The position numbers were made by a program, and so were the translations under genes. Of a DNA stretch of 64,000 nucleotides, positions 48,650-61,159 are shown one piece after another. Each line of letters begins with the position of its first letter. The first letter of the stretch is position 1. The notes beneath the pieces were generated by a model. The model ran no database searches, had not been told where the DNA came from, and saw only the letters and a program-made list of their open reading frames with translations. Source of the stretch: Magnolia sinica (Eukaryota > Streptophyta > Magnoliopsida > Magnoliales > Magnoliaceae); NCBI RefSeq assembly GCF_029962835.1, contig NC_080575.1:60429493-60493492 (forward strand), given 5' to 3'.

Positions 48650-50759
48650 AGATCAAATGTATTCATTACAAGTCATCATACAATAAGAATCCTGTAAGGG
48701 TCAACAACACATTTAAACAGACATAAGCAAATTTGTTCAAATAGACTAAGAATATCACTTCCAGGCCAACAATTGTTATTTACTAAGTCTTAAGAGGACG
48801 ACTCTCATAAAAAAGTTTTCACTTATAAGTTTGAGAAGAATAAGCTGAAAGATTGGTATATAAGAAAAGCCTTTTAGAATGATAGATAACAAGATTTTTA
48901 TGTCTTTTTATAAATTTCTTAACCTTTAAGTTGAGAAGGTCTCTCGTGTCATTATGAAGAGATAATACATGAAGATGTACGCAAATGAGAAGATAAAATT
49001 AAAAAAAAAAATTGGCATCAATCTCCCAAATAAGTTTGACGTCTGATTTATGGATGATGTCCAATCAAATAAAGGGATAATTTCATTAACCGCACACTAC
49101 GTAAACGGATATTGAAAATTCGTTAAAAGAATTTTGAACTCCGCCACCTTCTTCCTCATATTGGTTTAGTCATCTCATATTGCATGTACAATTGTCTACG
49201 AAATTGGGGCATTGAAAATAAAATTTTTAAATAATTTTAGATAAGGCTTCAGTAAATGATAATGTAATTTCATGTCTACATAACTAATTAAAGGCAACTG
49301 AAAAGTTATTTTTTGATAGAAAAATATTTCAAATTAGGTATTATGTTCACATACTAAACTTGATTGTACAAGAATGATTGAAAATAATTGACAACATTAT
49401 AAAGAACATAAAAGAGAGTGTGAAATATATAAGGGGGTCGTATTTGAGATTGAGTATATGGAGTGATATCATTCAACATTTGAATGTGCCATCTCAGAAA
49501 ACATTGAAGTTAGATATATGTATACATTGAAACTCGACTTATAAAATATTGGATACGACCATAGAATTGGGTCTTGCATTTTCTGAATATGTAGTGCAAG
49601 ACATAACGTATTCTTGGTTGGCGAGTGAAGATGATTGGAGCAAGGTAAAAGAAATTTATAAATTTCTCAAAATTTTTTATGATTGTATGAAGATTTTTTC
49701 TGAAAATAAATATCCAACTACAAATCTATTTCTTTCATCTCTTTGGAAGATTAATGATGCCATTAAAAAATGTCAGTAAAAGTTCATATTTTCTATGACA
49801 GATGGCAATTAGTATGCAAATGAAGTTTAATAAGTATTGGGACGAATATCATTTGTTGATGACCATAGTAATTATTCTTGATCCTCATTGTAATATGGAC
49901 TCGGTTAGATTAATTTTTTATGAAGAATTATTCTTTTAAAAGGACAGTAATGAAAACCTCCAAAGTTCGTGATGCAATAGAAGAATTGTACAATTCTTTT
50001 GTTTCTACTTTACCCACAATGGGTGCTAAAGAAGTTAGAGCTCTAGCTAGATCTTCAAGCGATGATAATGCACTCAGCGAATACATGTCTTTCTTAGCAT
50101 AAGAAGAAACAGACGATCGGACAAATGAGTCAGAGCTAGCTTTGATTATAAAAAAGTCAATTGTAAAGTGCTCGAACCAAGACTTTGATGTTTTGAGATG
50201 GTGGAAGATCAAAGTCAGTTAATGGAAATACCATACACTATTGGTGATGGCACAAGACATGTTGTCAAACCAATTTCAACAGTGGCATTAGAATCCCCTT
50301 TTAGCACAGGGAGTAGGGTTCTAAGTAAGAATCGAAGCTCACTTTCACAAAAATAGTTGAAACATTAATTTGTATACAAGATTGGTTGTGTCTGATTTAG
50401 GGAGGTAATATTTTTTATATTGAGAATGAAGAAGCAGAAGAGATATAGAGTCAAGATGAGACTACATCTGTAACAACAGGTAAATAGTGGTGGTTATAAA
50501 TTATTTCTATTATGTTGAAACTTAAAAGTGGTGTAATGTGACTTTTATTTAATTTTCTTTACATTATGCTTGTATATTTCATTATCGCTTATTTACTTTT
50601 GTTTATCAAATTGCTTCTATTTAGCTCTTACATTAAGTTGTTCGTTTTCAATTTCTATTTTATTTTTAGAAATCTTCAACATACTATTTTTTTTCCAAAA
50701 AATGAATTGTAGATATATGTCATCTGACCCATTGCTCAATATTTAAGACAATGGTTCCT

Positions 50760-51430
50760 TAGTCAAATCCCAAAGTCTGGAAGAATGAAGATTGTGTGGG
50801 GTTTATGTGGGGAAAAGTTTGTTAACAAAATTATTCGGATTTGATTACACCTGACATGTCTTGGTGGTGATGCAAAACCATGTCCTAAAGCCAGGTCCTT
50901 CAAGATTCAAATAAAAAAATATTCTACTTCATCCAAACATTCTAGGAGAGTTGTAATTGATAAAAGTTTTGGTACACGGAGAATTATTAGGAAAGAAATA
51001 GAGGAGAAAGCCAGATTAAGAGTATTAGAAAAAGTGCAATTACAACTCACATTAAAATATAGTATGGAAGAGGCTTCTGGACACTATCGATATCTTCTAA
51101 AACAACATCATGTTAAAGTAGGATTGAGCATAAGCAAAAAAGAAGAAGAGTAATAAATCCAAGTTTCTCACCCGTCTTAGTAAATTTTACAAGGCGTTGA
51201 GTACTATATATAATTTTTCCTACAAAGAAAGTTTGAAAAAACTATTTCAAACTATACAAGAGAATGATAAAAACCTCTTTTCATTTCTAATTCAGAAGAG
51301 GTGAACCAATATGTATATGAAAATTTAGATAGCAACCCTAATGAATTGGACGACGAAAGTGATAGATGTAGTTCAGATGCAGGAGCCTCTAGTTATATGC
51401 TGGGAAGGCACTCCTCTTATGGAGGATATT
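50760..51430 (+). pseudogene. Second BED-finger-like relic inside the hAT element
   Basis: Plus-strand frame reads MKIVWGLCGEKFVNKIIRI, stop, LHLTCLGGDAKPCPKAR, like the C..C..H....C layout of a BED finger ('CKWCGK.F....RIK.HL....DV.PCP'). It is followed by a charged stretch (IRKEIEEKARLRVLEKVQLQ) with a stop near 51151, and near 51330-51430 by DSNPNELDDESDRCSSDAGA ending YGGY and a stop. Broken by several stops. It may be an accessory gene of this hAT family or a captured fragment. Confidence 0.4.
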
Positions 51431-51569
51431 AAGTTAATGTTATAAATACTATAATTGTAATATTTTCACTTTTCGTTTGTAAGTTTTTTTATTTTTACTT
51501 TTAGAATGGATTATATTTTATGCTAAGCTGGTCCAAGCTCAACTTAGTTCAAATAGGTGTCCAACTCTA

Positions 51570-51577
51570 CTCGCGCC
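51570..51577 (+). repeat. 8-bp target duplication, right (ctcgcgcc)
   Basis: Partner of 41892-41899 with one mismatch. Confidence 0.75.
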
Positions 51578-51946
51578 AGGTCACCCATGCAGCACCCACA
51601 ACGGTCATGGACTGTTCATCACCATAAGACCACGAATGATCCGAACCATCCGTTAGGTCAAAACCCCCACAACAATCTTTAACAATTGCAATTTTCATTG
51701 CCATCGTGAGTTGTGCATCCCACAGTAAGCTTTTGAACAGTGAATCTTTGAGCCCTTATCTGATTCACCAAATCATTAACATGGACCTAACCTATCATCT
51801 TCAACAAAATTGAGAGCCTGCTCGAAACGGGACTCTCGTCCCTCTTCGCGTTTGCCGCAATGCTGCCCTTACAATCCATGTGAAGTGCTCTCCGCTGATC
51901 TAAGCCATCCAACCCTCCAGCGAACCTCCCCATTTAATAACCCTCT

Positions 51947-53735
51947 TTTAGTACACTTATTTGTGCACATTGTTTATCAATCACGTGAGTCATTATGTCA
52001 GAGAGTCAGTTGAGCCCTTGGAAGTTGAAGACCAAAGACAAAAGTAGACATAAGCATCAATGAACAAAGAATAGGTACATAAGGTGCCTTAGTGACCTTA
52101 ACCCTTGACTCAAAACAATCTCAAACCTTTAGATGATCATGACTTAATAGGTAAATCTTGTTTGATCATCCCTTAGACTTAGGAGCCTAATTTGAACATG
52201 ATAAATAAGGTTAGAAGATGTGTGAAGCTGTTATAAAATATATAACCCAAAATAATAGTTTTCGAGTGGCCTTCAATCTCATCGATAGACTATTGATAGG
52301 TCTCAATGGAATCAAAGACCGACTCGATTTGATTAAAGAAATTCTCCAGTAACCAAACAACCTAATTCTTGAATTTTTTTCAATGGGATCGATAGAGATT
52401 TTGATCCAATCGAAGGACCTTTCAATCTTATTGACATGCCGTTAACTAACCGTTATAAATCAGATTCTTATACAATGACATTTGGTTTTTGAACAAAATA
52501 AGAGATTTTTGGTGCAATAGAAGGCTAAGTTATTTAACATTGATATCTCGCTTCTTAAACCTCTAATCCCATAAGTTTCAAGTCATCTTAATGAACTTTA
52601 ACATTCTAATAAGGATTCCAATCTCCTTTAAGAATATGAACTTAAACTCCACAATTTTTTTGAAATTAAACCTAATCGTCTTGGCATATCATTTGTCTAA
52701 ATCCTCTAGAAAACCCTTAGAGATGAATTTCCTAAGATTTCAACCACTCCATTAGTTGTAGGAGATTATATCGACCTCCCATCACATTGGTCACCTCAAT
52801 AGAGTATCGTATATAATATATTTGATCTTGAAGTTGAAGCATTAGTAAAACATCGACATCAATGATCGAGTGAGCAAAAGGGGAGCTGATTGAAGCGTGG
52901 GAGAGCACCGATCTAGCAACCCATGATGGCGCATCAAATGGACTCAATTCGACAAGTATTAATTAGTGAGTCCATACTCTCTTTCCTTATGTAAGATTAT
53001 GGTAAGAATTTGTAACCCAAACTCGATAGGTTCTTAGTAGGACATACACTCTTGTGTAGGGTCAAATTCATCAGACACTAGTGTGTACGTGTTACTCTCC
53101 GTAAGAGCCTCTGGTGAGAGTAAACGTAGGTCAATAGACTAAAACTGAGTTTGTTGGTTAACTGGTAGAAAATCAACTGAAGTCTTTTGTGGGGAGACTC
53201 CAATGGGAGTATATGCTAAGTCCTTGTGTAGGCCACCGACACGGGTGAATACGTGGTAAGTCCTTGCGTAGGCCACTGACACAGGTGAGTACATGGTAGG
53301 TCCTTGTGTAGGGTTGTAAAGGTTAGATGTGAAGTTGATTTAAAACCTCTTATAGTGAAATCCGGTACACTAAGGGAGAGTGCGCCCACCGGGTGTGAAA
53401 AAATGAATATGAACCACTATATATGTTTATGTTTATGATTGTCATTTGAGCACTCTTTTAATTATGTTTAATGCGATTATTTTGTTGAATTATATGTTTG
53501 TATGATTAGATAAATGCTAGAATTTGAATAGTTCACACATTCCACTCACATGTACACTATCAATTACAGACTAGTTACATAATTGATACATCTTTAGTAG
53601 TCTATGTGATTGGACCCTCTATTGGCTTAGAAGCTTTAGAGTTAATTTCCTTCGTTGAAATTGACATATTAGGTTAAGTAAGCAATTGTATGTTAATTAA
53701 TAAAATTTTATTTGATCCTAATTACCCTCTTTTAA
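51947..53735 (+). repeat. LTR-like family A, copy 3
   Basis: Same order of blocks as copies 1 and 4: 'gtttatcaatcacgtgagtcatt', a motif array with 'ctcatcgatagac' and 'ttgatccaatcgaagg' (52260-52440), 40-bp repeats at 53221, 53261 and 53301, 'gggttgtaaaggttagatgtgaagttgattt', and 'cctctattggcttagaagc'. No genes. 53735-54500 holds nothing recognised. Confidence 0.55.
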
Positions 53736-54514
53736 GACATAACCTTCATTCTATAGTTCCGCCAAGCCTCCGCACATATTTGTGGTAGACTATCTCACCA
53801 CACAATTACACCCTCTACTCTCCAACAATTTCCTTCGTCGAGCATCCAATGAGGATGCACTAAGCTTCCATCCTTCGTCTAGAAACCCGAGTCGAACGTG
53901 CGATAGACGACAACTTTAACGTAAAAATCCACCATGATTTTGAACCTAGACCATTAAAATGTGTGGGCTATAAGCTTTGTATTGTCTATCTGAACCATCC
54001 AAGGGCTTCAGATCAAGGAAACATACTTCCATTCCAAATTCACTATTATAAGGCCATCATCTTCTCCTTTCAGAACATGAACAACAGACTTTTGTATAGA
54101 CTCGATTTTAGATCCAAAACCACCGGTGTGAGGCCTATCTGATCAAGGAATAATCACAAACATTTAATCATGATGCGACTTAACATGTAAAGAAGATTTA
54201 ATTATAAACCAATTGTTGGTGGACGCAATTATTTAAATTTTGTTTAACATGAGATTTTATCTTTATTTGATAATGTGGATACATGGTTTCTAATTTTGTT
54301 AATATGTATTAACATTATTTCATTTAATGGTTGTAGATGCATTAATCACAAATATGTTTACATGCCAATTAAATTCTCGTCGTTGGATGTATTTCTTTCT
54401 AAAATGGATGTGAGTGTAGGTGTAGTTTATTATATCGAACTTGTAAATATATTAATTGATGGTATGTGTTACATGATGTTTGTCATACTTTAATAAAAAG
54501 TTAATGAATTAAAG

Positions 54515-54830
54515 CATGGGGTGCTTTTCCCAGGGTCATCCTGAAAGTATCATCACCGTACAGGTGCTTTGCCCAGGCATCATTACTGCACATGTGCTCT
54601 ACCCTGATTAATTCTCTAAAAGTTTAGCATACACGAATGCTCTGCCTTAAGTTATACCCTAAAATATTATTACAGGTGCTCTGCCCTAGGTCATTCCTTA
54701 AAAGGATCAACATTGGTGCTCTATAGATGGTCTTTCCCTAAAAGGATCAACATATGTGATCTGCATTTGGTCATCCACTAAAAGGATTAACAATACATGG
54801 GTGCTCTAACTTGGATTATTCCAAAAATAT
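54515..54830 (+). repeat. Degenerate tandem repeat, roughly 50-bp units
   Basis: The phrase 'ggtgctctgccctaggtcattccctaaaaggatcaacat' recurs in varied form about six times ('aggtgctttgcccaggcatc', 'aggtgctctgccctaggtcatt', 'ggtgctctatagatggtc', 'gtgatctgcatttggtc', 'gggtgctctaacttgg'). Confidence 0.75.
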
Positions 54831-55174
54831 TACGAAGAATTGCTACAATTAATTTGTCATTTTTATGAATTATTGAATGCCAATATTATTTGATTTATTA
54901 ATTTATTTTTTACATTAATTTTATTTAATACATTAGGCTTACTTTTTGTACTAACATGAAATTTTCAATTTGTGAATGAAGTGATTCTATTGAGTTGTTA
55001 TACTTACCTTACTTAAACATTTTAGGTATAAAGATGGAATATTTTAAAGGTGCTGAATATTATAATTGAGTTGAATCCATATTTAGATGTAGTTGTTTTC
55101 TTTCATTAGTTCTCTAAAATTTAAACTAGTTTCTTTTCTTATTAAAATTGATGTAAGGGCAGATGTGGATCTCG

Positions 55175-55217
<43 letters not shown>

Positions 55218-56395
55218 TTTAAATTTATATGTTATAGAATGACAATTAGTGATGAATGTTTGTGCATTGAATAAGCATGAATTTTAAGATAAAAATTCGG
55301 CATGCTGAATGTGGACATGATATTAATATATAATTTCATATCGCACGTGCTTGAGATTTGGGCCTTCATGTAACCTACTTGGATATTTAGATTTCAGGGC
55401 ATGACACCAATTGTAGCAACTTCACTACTGACAATGTTTTTCTTTCATCTAAAATTGTATGACCTTATGAATAGGTTGAATGACAATTAATCAGTAGGCC
55501 CTAAAAAGGTTTATGTTTACACCTGTTCTGGTACAGTGCACGTTATCCAACGAGAAGCCACTACATATCGTCACACTCATTTAAATGACAGGAGTGAAAT
55601 GTACTTGCACCAAGGAAGGCTACATGTGCTTATTTCTTGGTGACATGCGGTCTATTAAAAGGAACTCACATAGAGTCATATGCATGTCTACAACTGAAAA
55701 GGCAATCATCATTCGCAGGACACATGACCTATATACACCACACACTTGTGACTCCTAGCGTGTTAAGGAAGTTTTTAAAGACTTTTCAATGTCAGATTCC
55801 TCGTAATCCAACCTACGCACGGCATGGCCGCCTTGAATCAACTCGAAAATGAGAATTTCTTTAGGGACGTCCAAACTTTCTTAGAGACAATAAAGAATCA
55901 AGAGCAAATTTTGAAAAGTCTTCTAGGATTATTGTTATTTTGTGGACTTTTATTTTTTAAAATAGGGCTTTTGATTTTTTTCATGATTCACTATCCAATA
56001 AATGTCCACCAATACATAAGTGGTAAAATAGCAATAAATTGCATGAATTTAAGGCTAATTTGGGGCATAGATTGGTCCTTCAAGTCAACCCGAAATTGGC
56101 AACGTCATCTACCTGAATTTAATTTCATTTTTTTAAAGAACTTTTGGGAGAAAGATATTAAATTGTTAAGTATATAAATTAGATGTTTAGAAAATTAAAT
56201 ATATGAATTTTGTAGTCAAATTCAGGTTACCTGATTCAAAAATTAATCAAACAGTCTGATACAACTTCTAACCAAAGAGTGGACCGTTACACCACCATAA
56301 ACATGTTCCAATTTATAAATGAATGCATATTTGGAATGTTTAGAATATTCCGGATTTAATCCATATTTTTTTGGCAAAAAAATAAAATAAAATTG
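54831..56395. other. AT-rich DNA, no gene recognised
   Basis: Contains an (AT)n microsatellite at about 55178-55213. The open frames at 55637 and 55824 have no recognisable domain or coding pattern. Confidence 0.5.
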
Positions 56396-56479
56396 CGCCG
56401 TTACGGCCCGTTACGGCCCCGTATCCGTATCGGTTTTAGAGGGCACCGTTACGCCAACCGATACCGATACGGGATACCT

Positions 56480-57240
56480 TGCTCATAAGGAAGTCCTATG
56501 CCCAAAATCTCACTTTTCAAGCAGTTAATGTTCAGGCTTGACACCGCCTCATTGCACCACACTATCTTCCTCATGTTCTCCACCAACACATATGCTGCCT
56601 CATAGAAAAGGATGGTATCATTGGCAACTACAAGTGGGAAATCAAGGGTCCCGAGCTCGAAACTTCGAATCCACAGATACGTGCCTCCTGGCCTTCAGTC
56701 AACATTTTGCTCTAAGCTTCAACCACCACAACAAATAAAAATGGATAACGGATCCCCCTACCGTAATCCTCTCAAAGCACTAAAGAATCCTTACAGTCCA
56801 ACACTGAAAACAAAAACCTATCTGACACACTCGAGCAACCAAGCCCTCCATTTCTGACCATAGCCTAACCTCTCACGCATATAGTCCAAGAAACCCCAAT
56901 CAACTTGATCGTAGGCCGTCTCGATATCCAGCTTACACGCCACCTTCGCCGAGCCTTCCTTATGCTTAGAATCAATGCATTCATGAGCAGTTAGGGCACT
57001 ATTCACAATCCCCCCCCCCCCCCTAATGCACCTTGATTAACCAAGATGACTTTGGCAATTATCGCCCAAAATCTAGAAGCAAGGATTTTAGTGAAAATCT
57101 TATAGGGGCCCCCTATAAGGCTGATATGCCCGAAGTCCCTTCAAATTAACTTCGCCTTCGACCTTTGGCATAATAGCAATAAAAGAAGCTTCAAGTTCTT
57201 TCAACAGCCACACCTCTTGAAGAACTCAAAGACAGCTTAC
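56480..57240 (-). mobile_element. LINE reverse-transcriptase fragment
   Basis: Minus strand from high to low: LKELEASFIAIMPKVEGEVN (57170-57230), then ACKLDIETAYDQVDWGFLDYM (about 56890-56960), then a degenerate LRxGDPLS region and VVANDTILF where A-D-D is expected (about 56595-56620). This is the L1-type RT order with frameshifts. The D-to-N change and stops make it dead. A short GC-rich 'gtatccgtatcggt' repeat lies just beyond at 56395-56490. Confidence 0.75.
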
Positions 57241-57251
57241 CAGATCTTTCT

Positions 57252-57533
57252 TCACCACGCTCCAAAAGACTTGGAAAAAAGCAGTCGGAAATCCACAGCT
57301 TCTTTCATTTCGTACTCGGCTACTAGACGTGCAAGAGCCCTCGCATCTATCAAGGATAGAAGATCAAACTGCATATTGTCATTGTCCAATCTTAGCTTGA
57401 TCATCTTATCACTTTTCAGCAAGTTCTTGTAATTTTGTATGCAAAATGATGTCTCAAACTTGAGCCTTCTCCCTTGGAATATATGCTTGCTTCTCTCAAG
57501 CCAAATGACCCACACCGTGATTTGACACACCAT
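57252..57533 (-). mobile_element. LINE C-terminal fragment, out of order
   Basis: 93 open codons beginning VCQITVWVIWLERSKHIFQGR, the W.IWLERN..F pattern near the C-terminus of L1-type LINE ORF2. It lies 5' of the RT fragment in the same orientation, the reverse of the normal order, so a rearrangement or a separate insertion is implied. Confidence 0.6.
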
Positions 57534-57629
57534 CTTGTATAGAAACTTTTCCTACATTACTCCAGGCCATAGACGACCATCCAAAAACCAGCTCAGTTAC
57601 CTTATTTAGCATTACCCGGGCGATGCCAA

Positions 57630-57960
57630 ACTTCTACAACACTAGAGTCCAAAACAAGGAGATTGTTTCAACCCATATATTGCCATCTTCAACCTACAAA
57701 CCTTATCTAACTCCCTGAGCAACAAACCTAAGTGGTCTCTCAATATGTGTCTCTTCCATGAGATCTCCATGTACAAACACATTTTTAACATCAAGCTGAA
57801 AAAATCGCAAACTATAATTAATGGCCACAAAGATTATAACACAGATGGCAATGTGTTTAGCAACAAGGAAAAAAAGTCTCTGTGTAGTCCAGGCCAAGAG
57901 TCGGAATATAATGTTTAGCAACCAAACGAGCTTATCAACCTTTCCACAATACCATCAGGC
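57630..57960 (-). mobile_element. Copia reverse-transcriptase fragment
   Basis: Minus-strand frames give QLDVKNVFVHGDLMEE..RPLRFVAQG and, after a frameshift, KVCRLKMAIYGLKQSP, the conserved copia RT start. It is unrelated in detail to the complete copia at 34.8-41.1 kb. Confidence 0.75.
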
Positions 57961-58122
57961 TGAAATCCATAGCACGCTTGCATCCATCTCTACTGGGATA
58001 GGAATAGGAGACTTCAATACAGGACTGAGAATTTTCCAACTCAATATATAACACACCACACAGGCATAAATATTACATACCGGACCCTACCCGACCACAT
58101 TGCATAGCAAACGGTCTCCAAG

Positions 58123-58124
<2 letters not shown>

Positions 58125-58192
<68 letters not shown>
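58125..58192 (+). repeat. (AT)n microsatellite
   Basis: About 34 AT units; open frames over it are artefacts. Confidence 0.95.
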
Positions 58193-58196
<4 letters not shown>

Positions 58197-58557
58197 CAAA
58201 AAATCCCAAAATAAACAATAAATGTTCATCGGAAATGAAAAATAATTCATTAGCAGATATTAAGGGGCAAGAAAATACCTCTATCAAGCTCAAGAAGAGA
58301 TCCAATCAATCAGAAAACTGAATATTTAAGCTTCGTAGTTATAGAGATGAGAAAAGGGGAAAATCTGTTTTTTTTTTTTCTTCGTTTCAGCTCCAATGCT
58401 CTTGAAAATACGGCAAATGGAACTTCTTGCAGGATCGATTGATCGGCCAAAATCTCCTCTTTAATGGCTTTGGAGATCGAAAGAACTGGAAAATTGCATT
58501 TAGGGCCAGAGGTGTGAGGGCATCGAGCTTTCGAAACCCTTAAAATTTTGTGGGAGT

Positions 58558-59433
58558 GGATTACGTGCGGCACCGGCCTTACCTAACACGGTGCGGCCCT
58601 GAGCGTGGGCCCACCTTGATGTATGTCTAGTATATCTACGCCGTCTATCCATTTTTCCAAATCATTGATCATGAGATAAAAAATGAAGCAGGTCCAAATC
58701 TTTGGTGGACCACGCTACAGGAAACAGCGGTGATTAACCATTAAAAATATCTGTGGGCCATAAAAATTTTAAATCAATCTAATATTTGTTTTTTCCCTTC
58801 ATCCAGGTCGGTGTGACCTAATCAAAAAGTGGGATGGAAAATAAAAATTACGGTAGGCCCTGGAAACATTTAGGGCCTGTTTGGCCGGGCAGATCCCATG
58901 GTATTAGGAGGGATGGGATCAATTTTAAGGTAATGATAGTGGTGTTAGTGGATTGTCTTAAGATCCGTGGGATTGCTTATGTCTGGGTATGATTGGCACG
59001 CCGTGCATATCCCGGGATTTTACATTCCAATCCATCCAACCAAGGGATAGGATCAATTTTAAGGTAATGATGGTGATGTCAATGGATTGTCTTAAGATCC
59101 ATGGGATTGCTCATATCCCGGGACAAGTTCACCAGATCTGCTTGGCTCGTCATGCCTATCCTAGGATATTGCTGATCCCATCCCTCCTAATACCTTGGGA
59201 TCTGCCTGGCCAAATAGGCCCTTAATGGTGGCCGTTCAATCCCACTGTTTGCTGCAGTGTGATCCACCTAAGATTTAGATTTACTTCAGTTTTTATCGCA
59301 TTCCCTCGAATGATATGGAAAGATGGACGGATAGCATGGATATACTGCATATCCATCAAGGTTGCCCCCCTCCCCCCCGATCACGGCCACACCGCCTTGG
59401 GTGAGGCTGGCGACGCACCTAATCTGTTCCCTA
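58558..59433. mobile_element. Fold-back element interrupted by a Harbinger MITE
   Basis: Left 'ggattacgtgcggcac..ggcccaccttgatgtatgtc' and right 'catatccatcaaggttgcc..gacgcacctaatctgttcc' are partly inverted, with the family middle section between. A MITE lies at 58873-59221. Confidence 0.65.
58873..59221. mobile_element. Harbinger-type MITE, TTA target duplication
   Basis: 349 bp. Left GGGCCTGTTTGGCCGGGCAG and reverse-complemented right GGGCCTATTTGGCCAGGCAG; similarity continues for about 46 bp. TTA at 58870-58872 and 59222-59224. Same family as 32550-32942. Confidence 0.85.
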
Positions 59434-59439
59434 AATTTT

Positions 59440-60150
59440 TAAGATGTTTTTAAAAGTGCCTGTTTGGGAGCTTGGATTCGGAACCCCTGAATTTGGAACC
59501 GTGGATTTCAAACCCTTTGGATTTTGAAATCATCCTGTTATGTTTGGCACCCTGAATTCAGGAATCCATGCATTTAGAAATCTGCATGGTATATTTATAG
59601 GGATTTGAATTTAATTGCTAAATCAATTTTAATATCTTTAATTAGTGTAGTTATGTAATGTTTGACACAATGGTTGTAATAAGCCCATTGAAATATATAC
59701 TTTGTTCGAAAATGGTGAATTCGAAGTCTTGGATAGGCCACAAGCACAAGATCACATCGGAGTGACTAACCAATAATTTTTAACCGTTGATTTACATGGA
59801 CAATGTTTGAACGGCACAGATTATCATATTAAAGTAATTATAGTGATGCAATTGATAATCTAATTGTTTTGGGATATCATCGGTGGGTCATGTGCCCAAT
59901 AGATTAATAGTCTAGTGACACATGTTACACATGCAACTCTTGAAAAGATTTTACCTGTAATCCAAGCTTTCATCTTGGATTTCAAACCCTCTCTTTAAGG
60001 GGAGTAAACCCTTTGGATTTAAAAATTAAAACTCTCAGTTATTTTATTGTGCTAAACATATCAGGGGATTTGAAATCCCCTTCAATCCCCCCCCCCCCCC
60101 GAAAAAAAAAAGAAGCATAGTGAGCCCATGGGCTATGCACAAAAGCTTGG
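59440..60150. other. Unassigned AT-rich DNA with poly-C run
   Basis: Begins 'gtgcctgtttgggagcttgg' and has 'ggatttgaaatcc' words at both ends, which hint at an old MITE, but ends were not resolved. A run of 14 C lies at 60087-60100; another 14-C run is at 57010-57023. Confidence 0.4.
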
Positions 60151-60380
60151 CGGAGCTGAAGAATGATGGTTATGTCATAGGGGAAGATGATTAGGATCAA
60201 ATAAAATTTTAATCAATTAAACATAATTGCTTAACTTCAAGCAATGTGTAAATTAAACTAAGTAAAGCAATTTAACATAAAGGCTTCCAAGCCATTAGTG
60301 GGTCTAACTACATAAACTAAAAATGATTTGACATTCATGCAACTAATCTATAAATGATAATCGCAAGCGCACAAAGCAAA
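60150..60380 (-). repeat. LTR-like family A, 3' fragment, inverted
   Basis: Reverse-complemented, it reads 'gacccactaatggcttggaagcc', then 'gcttgaagttaagcaatta' and 'aaaattttatttgatcctaat', matching the 3' part of copy 3. 60419-60440 is an (AT)n run; 60440-61160 holds nothing recognised. Confidence 0.6.
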
Positions 60381-61159
60381 TCCAACCAGAGAACAATCTG
60401 CATTTATGTGGAATGTATATATATATATATATATATATATGGTGAGACCCATAAATGAAATGAAATGATGTTATAGTGTGGTGGGATCCATAAATGTCAG
60501 GGGTAAATGTTAAATGTATATTTAGTGGTGAGCTACACTTTCTTTAACCACATTTTAATAGGCCCCACTATATGTATACTAATATATATTTTTTGTGACA
60601 TTTGAGAAACAGTTGTGAAAACTCTTAGAACCTCACTATATGATGGACCACAAGAGGTAATAATTATTTATGTGGGCCCTTCCATGGTCTATATAGAGGG
60701 AATGATTATTTATTTGGGGATGGATTTTTCGAACATGTGAGAGAGGCATGGAACTTATTAGAAGCACTTGCCCGTCTCTTAAAATGAGGGTCTTTTGGGT
60801 CATATATGTACTAATATACAAGTGTGATATAAAATGCACAATTGACTTGGATTGAAATTACATTTTTCCCCTTTAACTTGAACCGTAATAACTTGAGATT
60901 TCCATTTAAATTTTATTTCTCCATTTTATTTTTACACATTTTATATATTTAAGTGAGCATGGACACAAAACTATCATATGGGTTAGACATGGGCAACGCT
61001 TTAGCTGGTTTTTTTTTCCTTTTCTCTATTGGATGTAGGTTCTACTTGGGCTAACTTGGAGGATTTTGGGCTAGGATTGGGTAGTGTAAAGTAGTTAGAG
61101 GGCAGCGTAAAGCTAGCCCTTTAACAGCTCTAACTACTTTACACTAAGTGATAAGACTA

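Larger units (their letters stand above)
45337..50390 (+). pseudogene. hAT transposase, degenerate
   Basis: A likely coding start ATG follows a 3' splice-like ttttcttatag at 45337. The frame has an early stop, then the BED finger begins with VWDDFKEVVFNGA, is cut by the solo LTR at 45492, and resumes at 48650 with KIKCIHYKSSY, where one finger cysteine has become tyrosine. The central region shows SVKYIRG..IIQHLNVPSQK (49420-49510) and LDTTIELGLAFSEY..KEIYKFLKIFYDCMKIFSENKYPT (49549-49730). The C-terminal dimerisation domain shows SNQDFDVLRWWK, then TVALESPFSTGSRVLSKNRSSLS and CIQDWL-like residues (50170-50390) across frameshifts. These blocks are the standard order of plant hAT transposases. 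Confidence 0.82.
41900..51569 (+). mobile_element. Large degenerate hAT transposon with nested insertions
   Basis: Ends TAGGGCTGGACAC and, reverse-complemented, TAGAGTTGGACAC, 11 of 13 matching. 8-bp flanks ctcgcacc/ctcgcgcc. Subterminal 'gagttagctcggtt..ctcgactcggctc' on the left and its 'gagttgagcttgg' counterpart on the right are typical of plant hATs. Total 9670 bp. After subtracting the solo LTR it is about 6.5 kb, and about 4.5 kb after also subtracting the 2-kb element. It carries transposase remnants in the plus direction and a second BED-like relic. Confidence 0.85.

Noticed and set aside
55637..56177. Overlapping open frames as a gene
   Set aside because: No domain, splice structure or codon pattern supports them; they end in AT-rich DNA.
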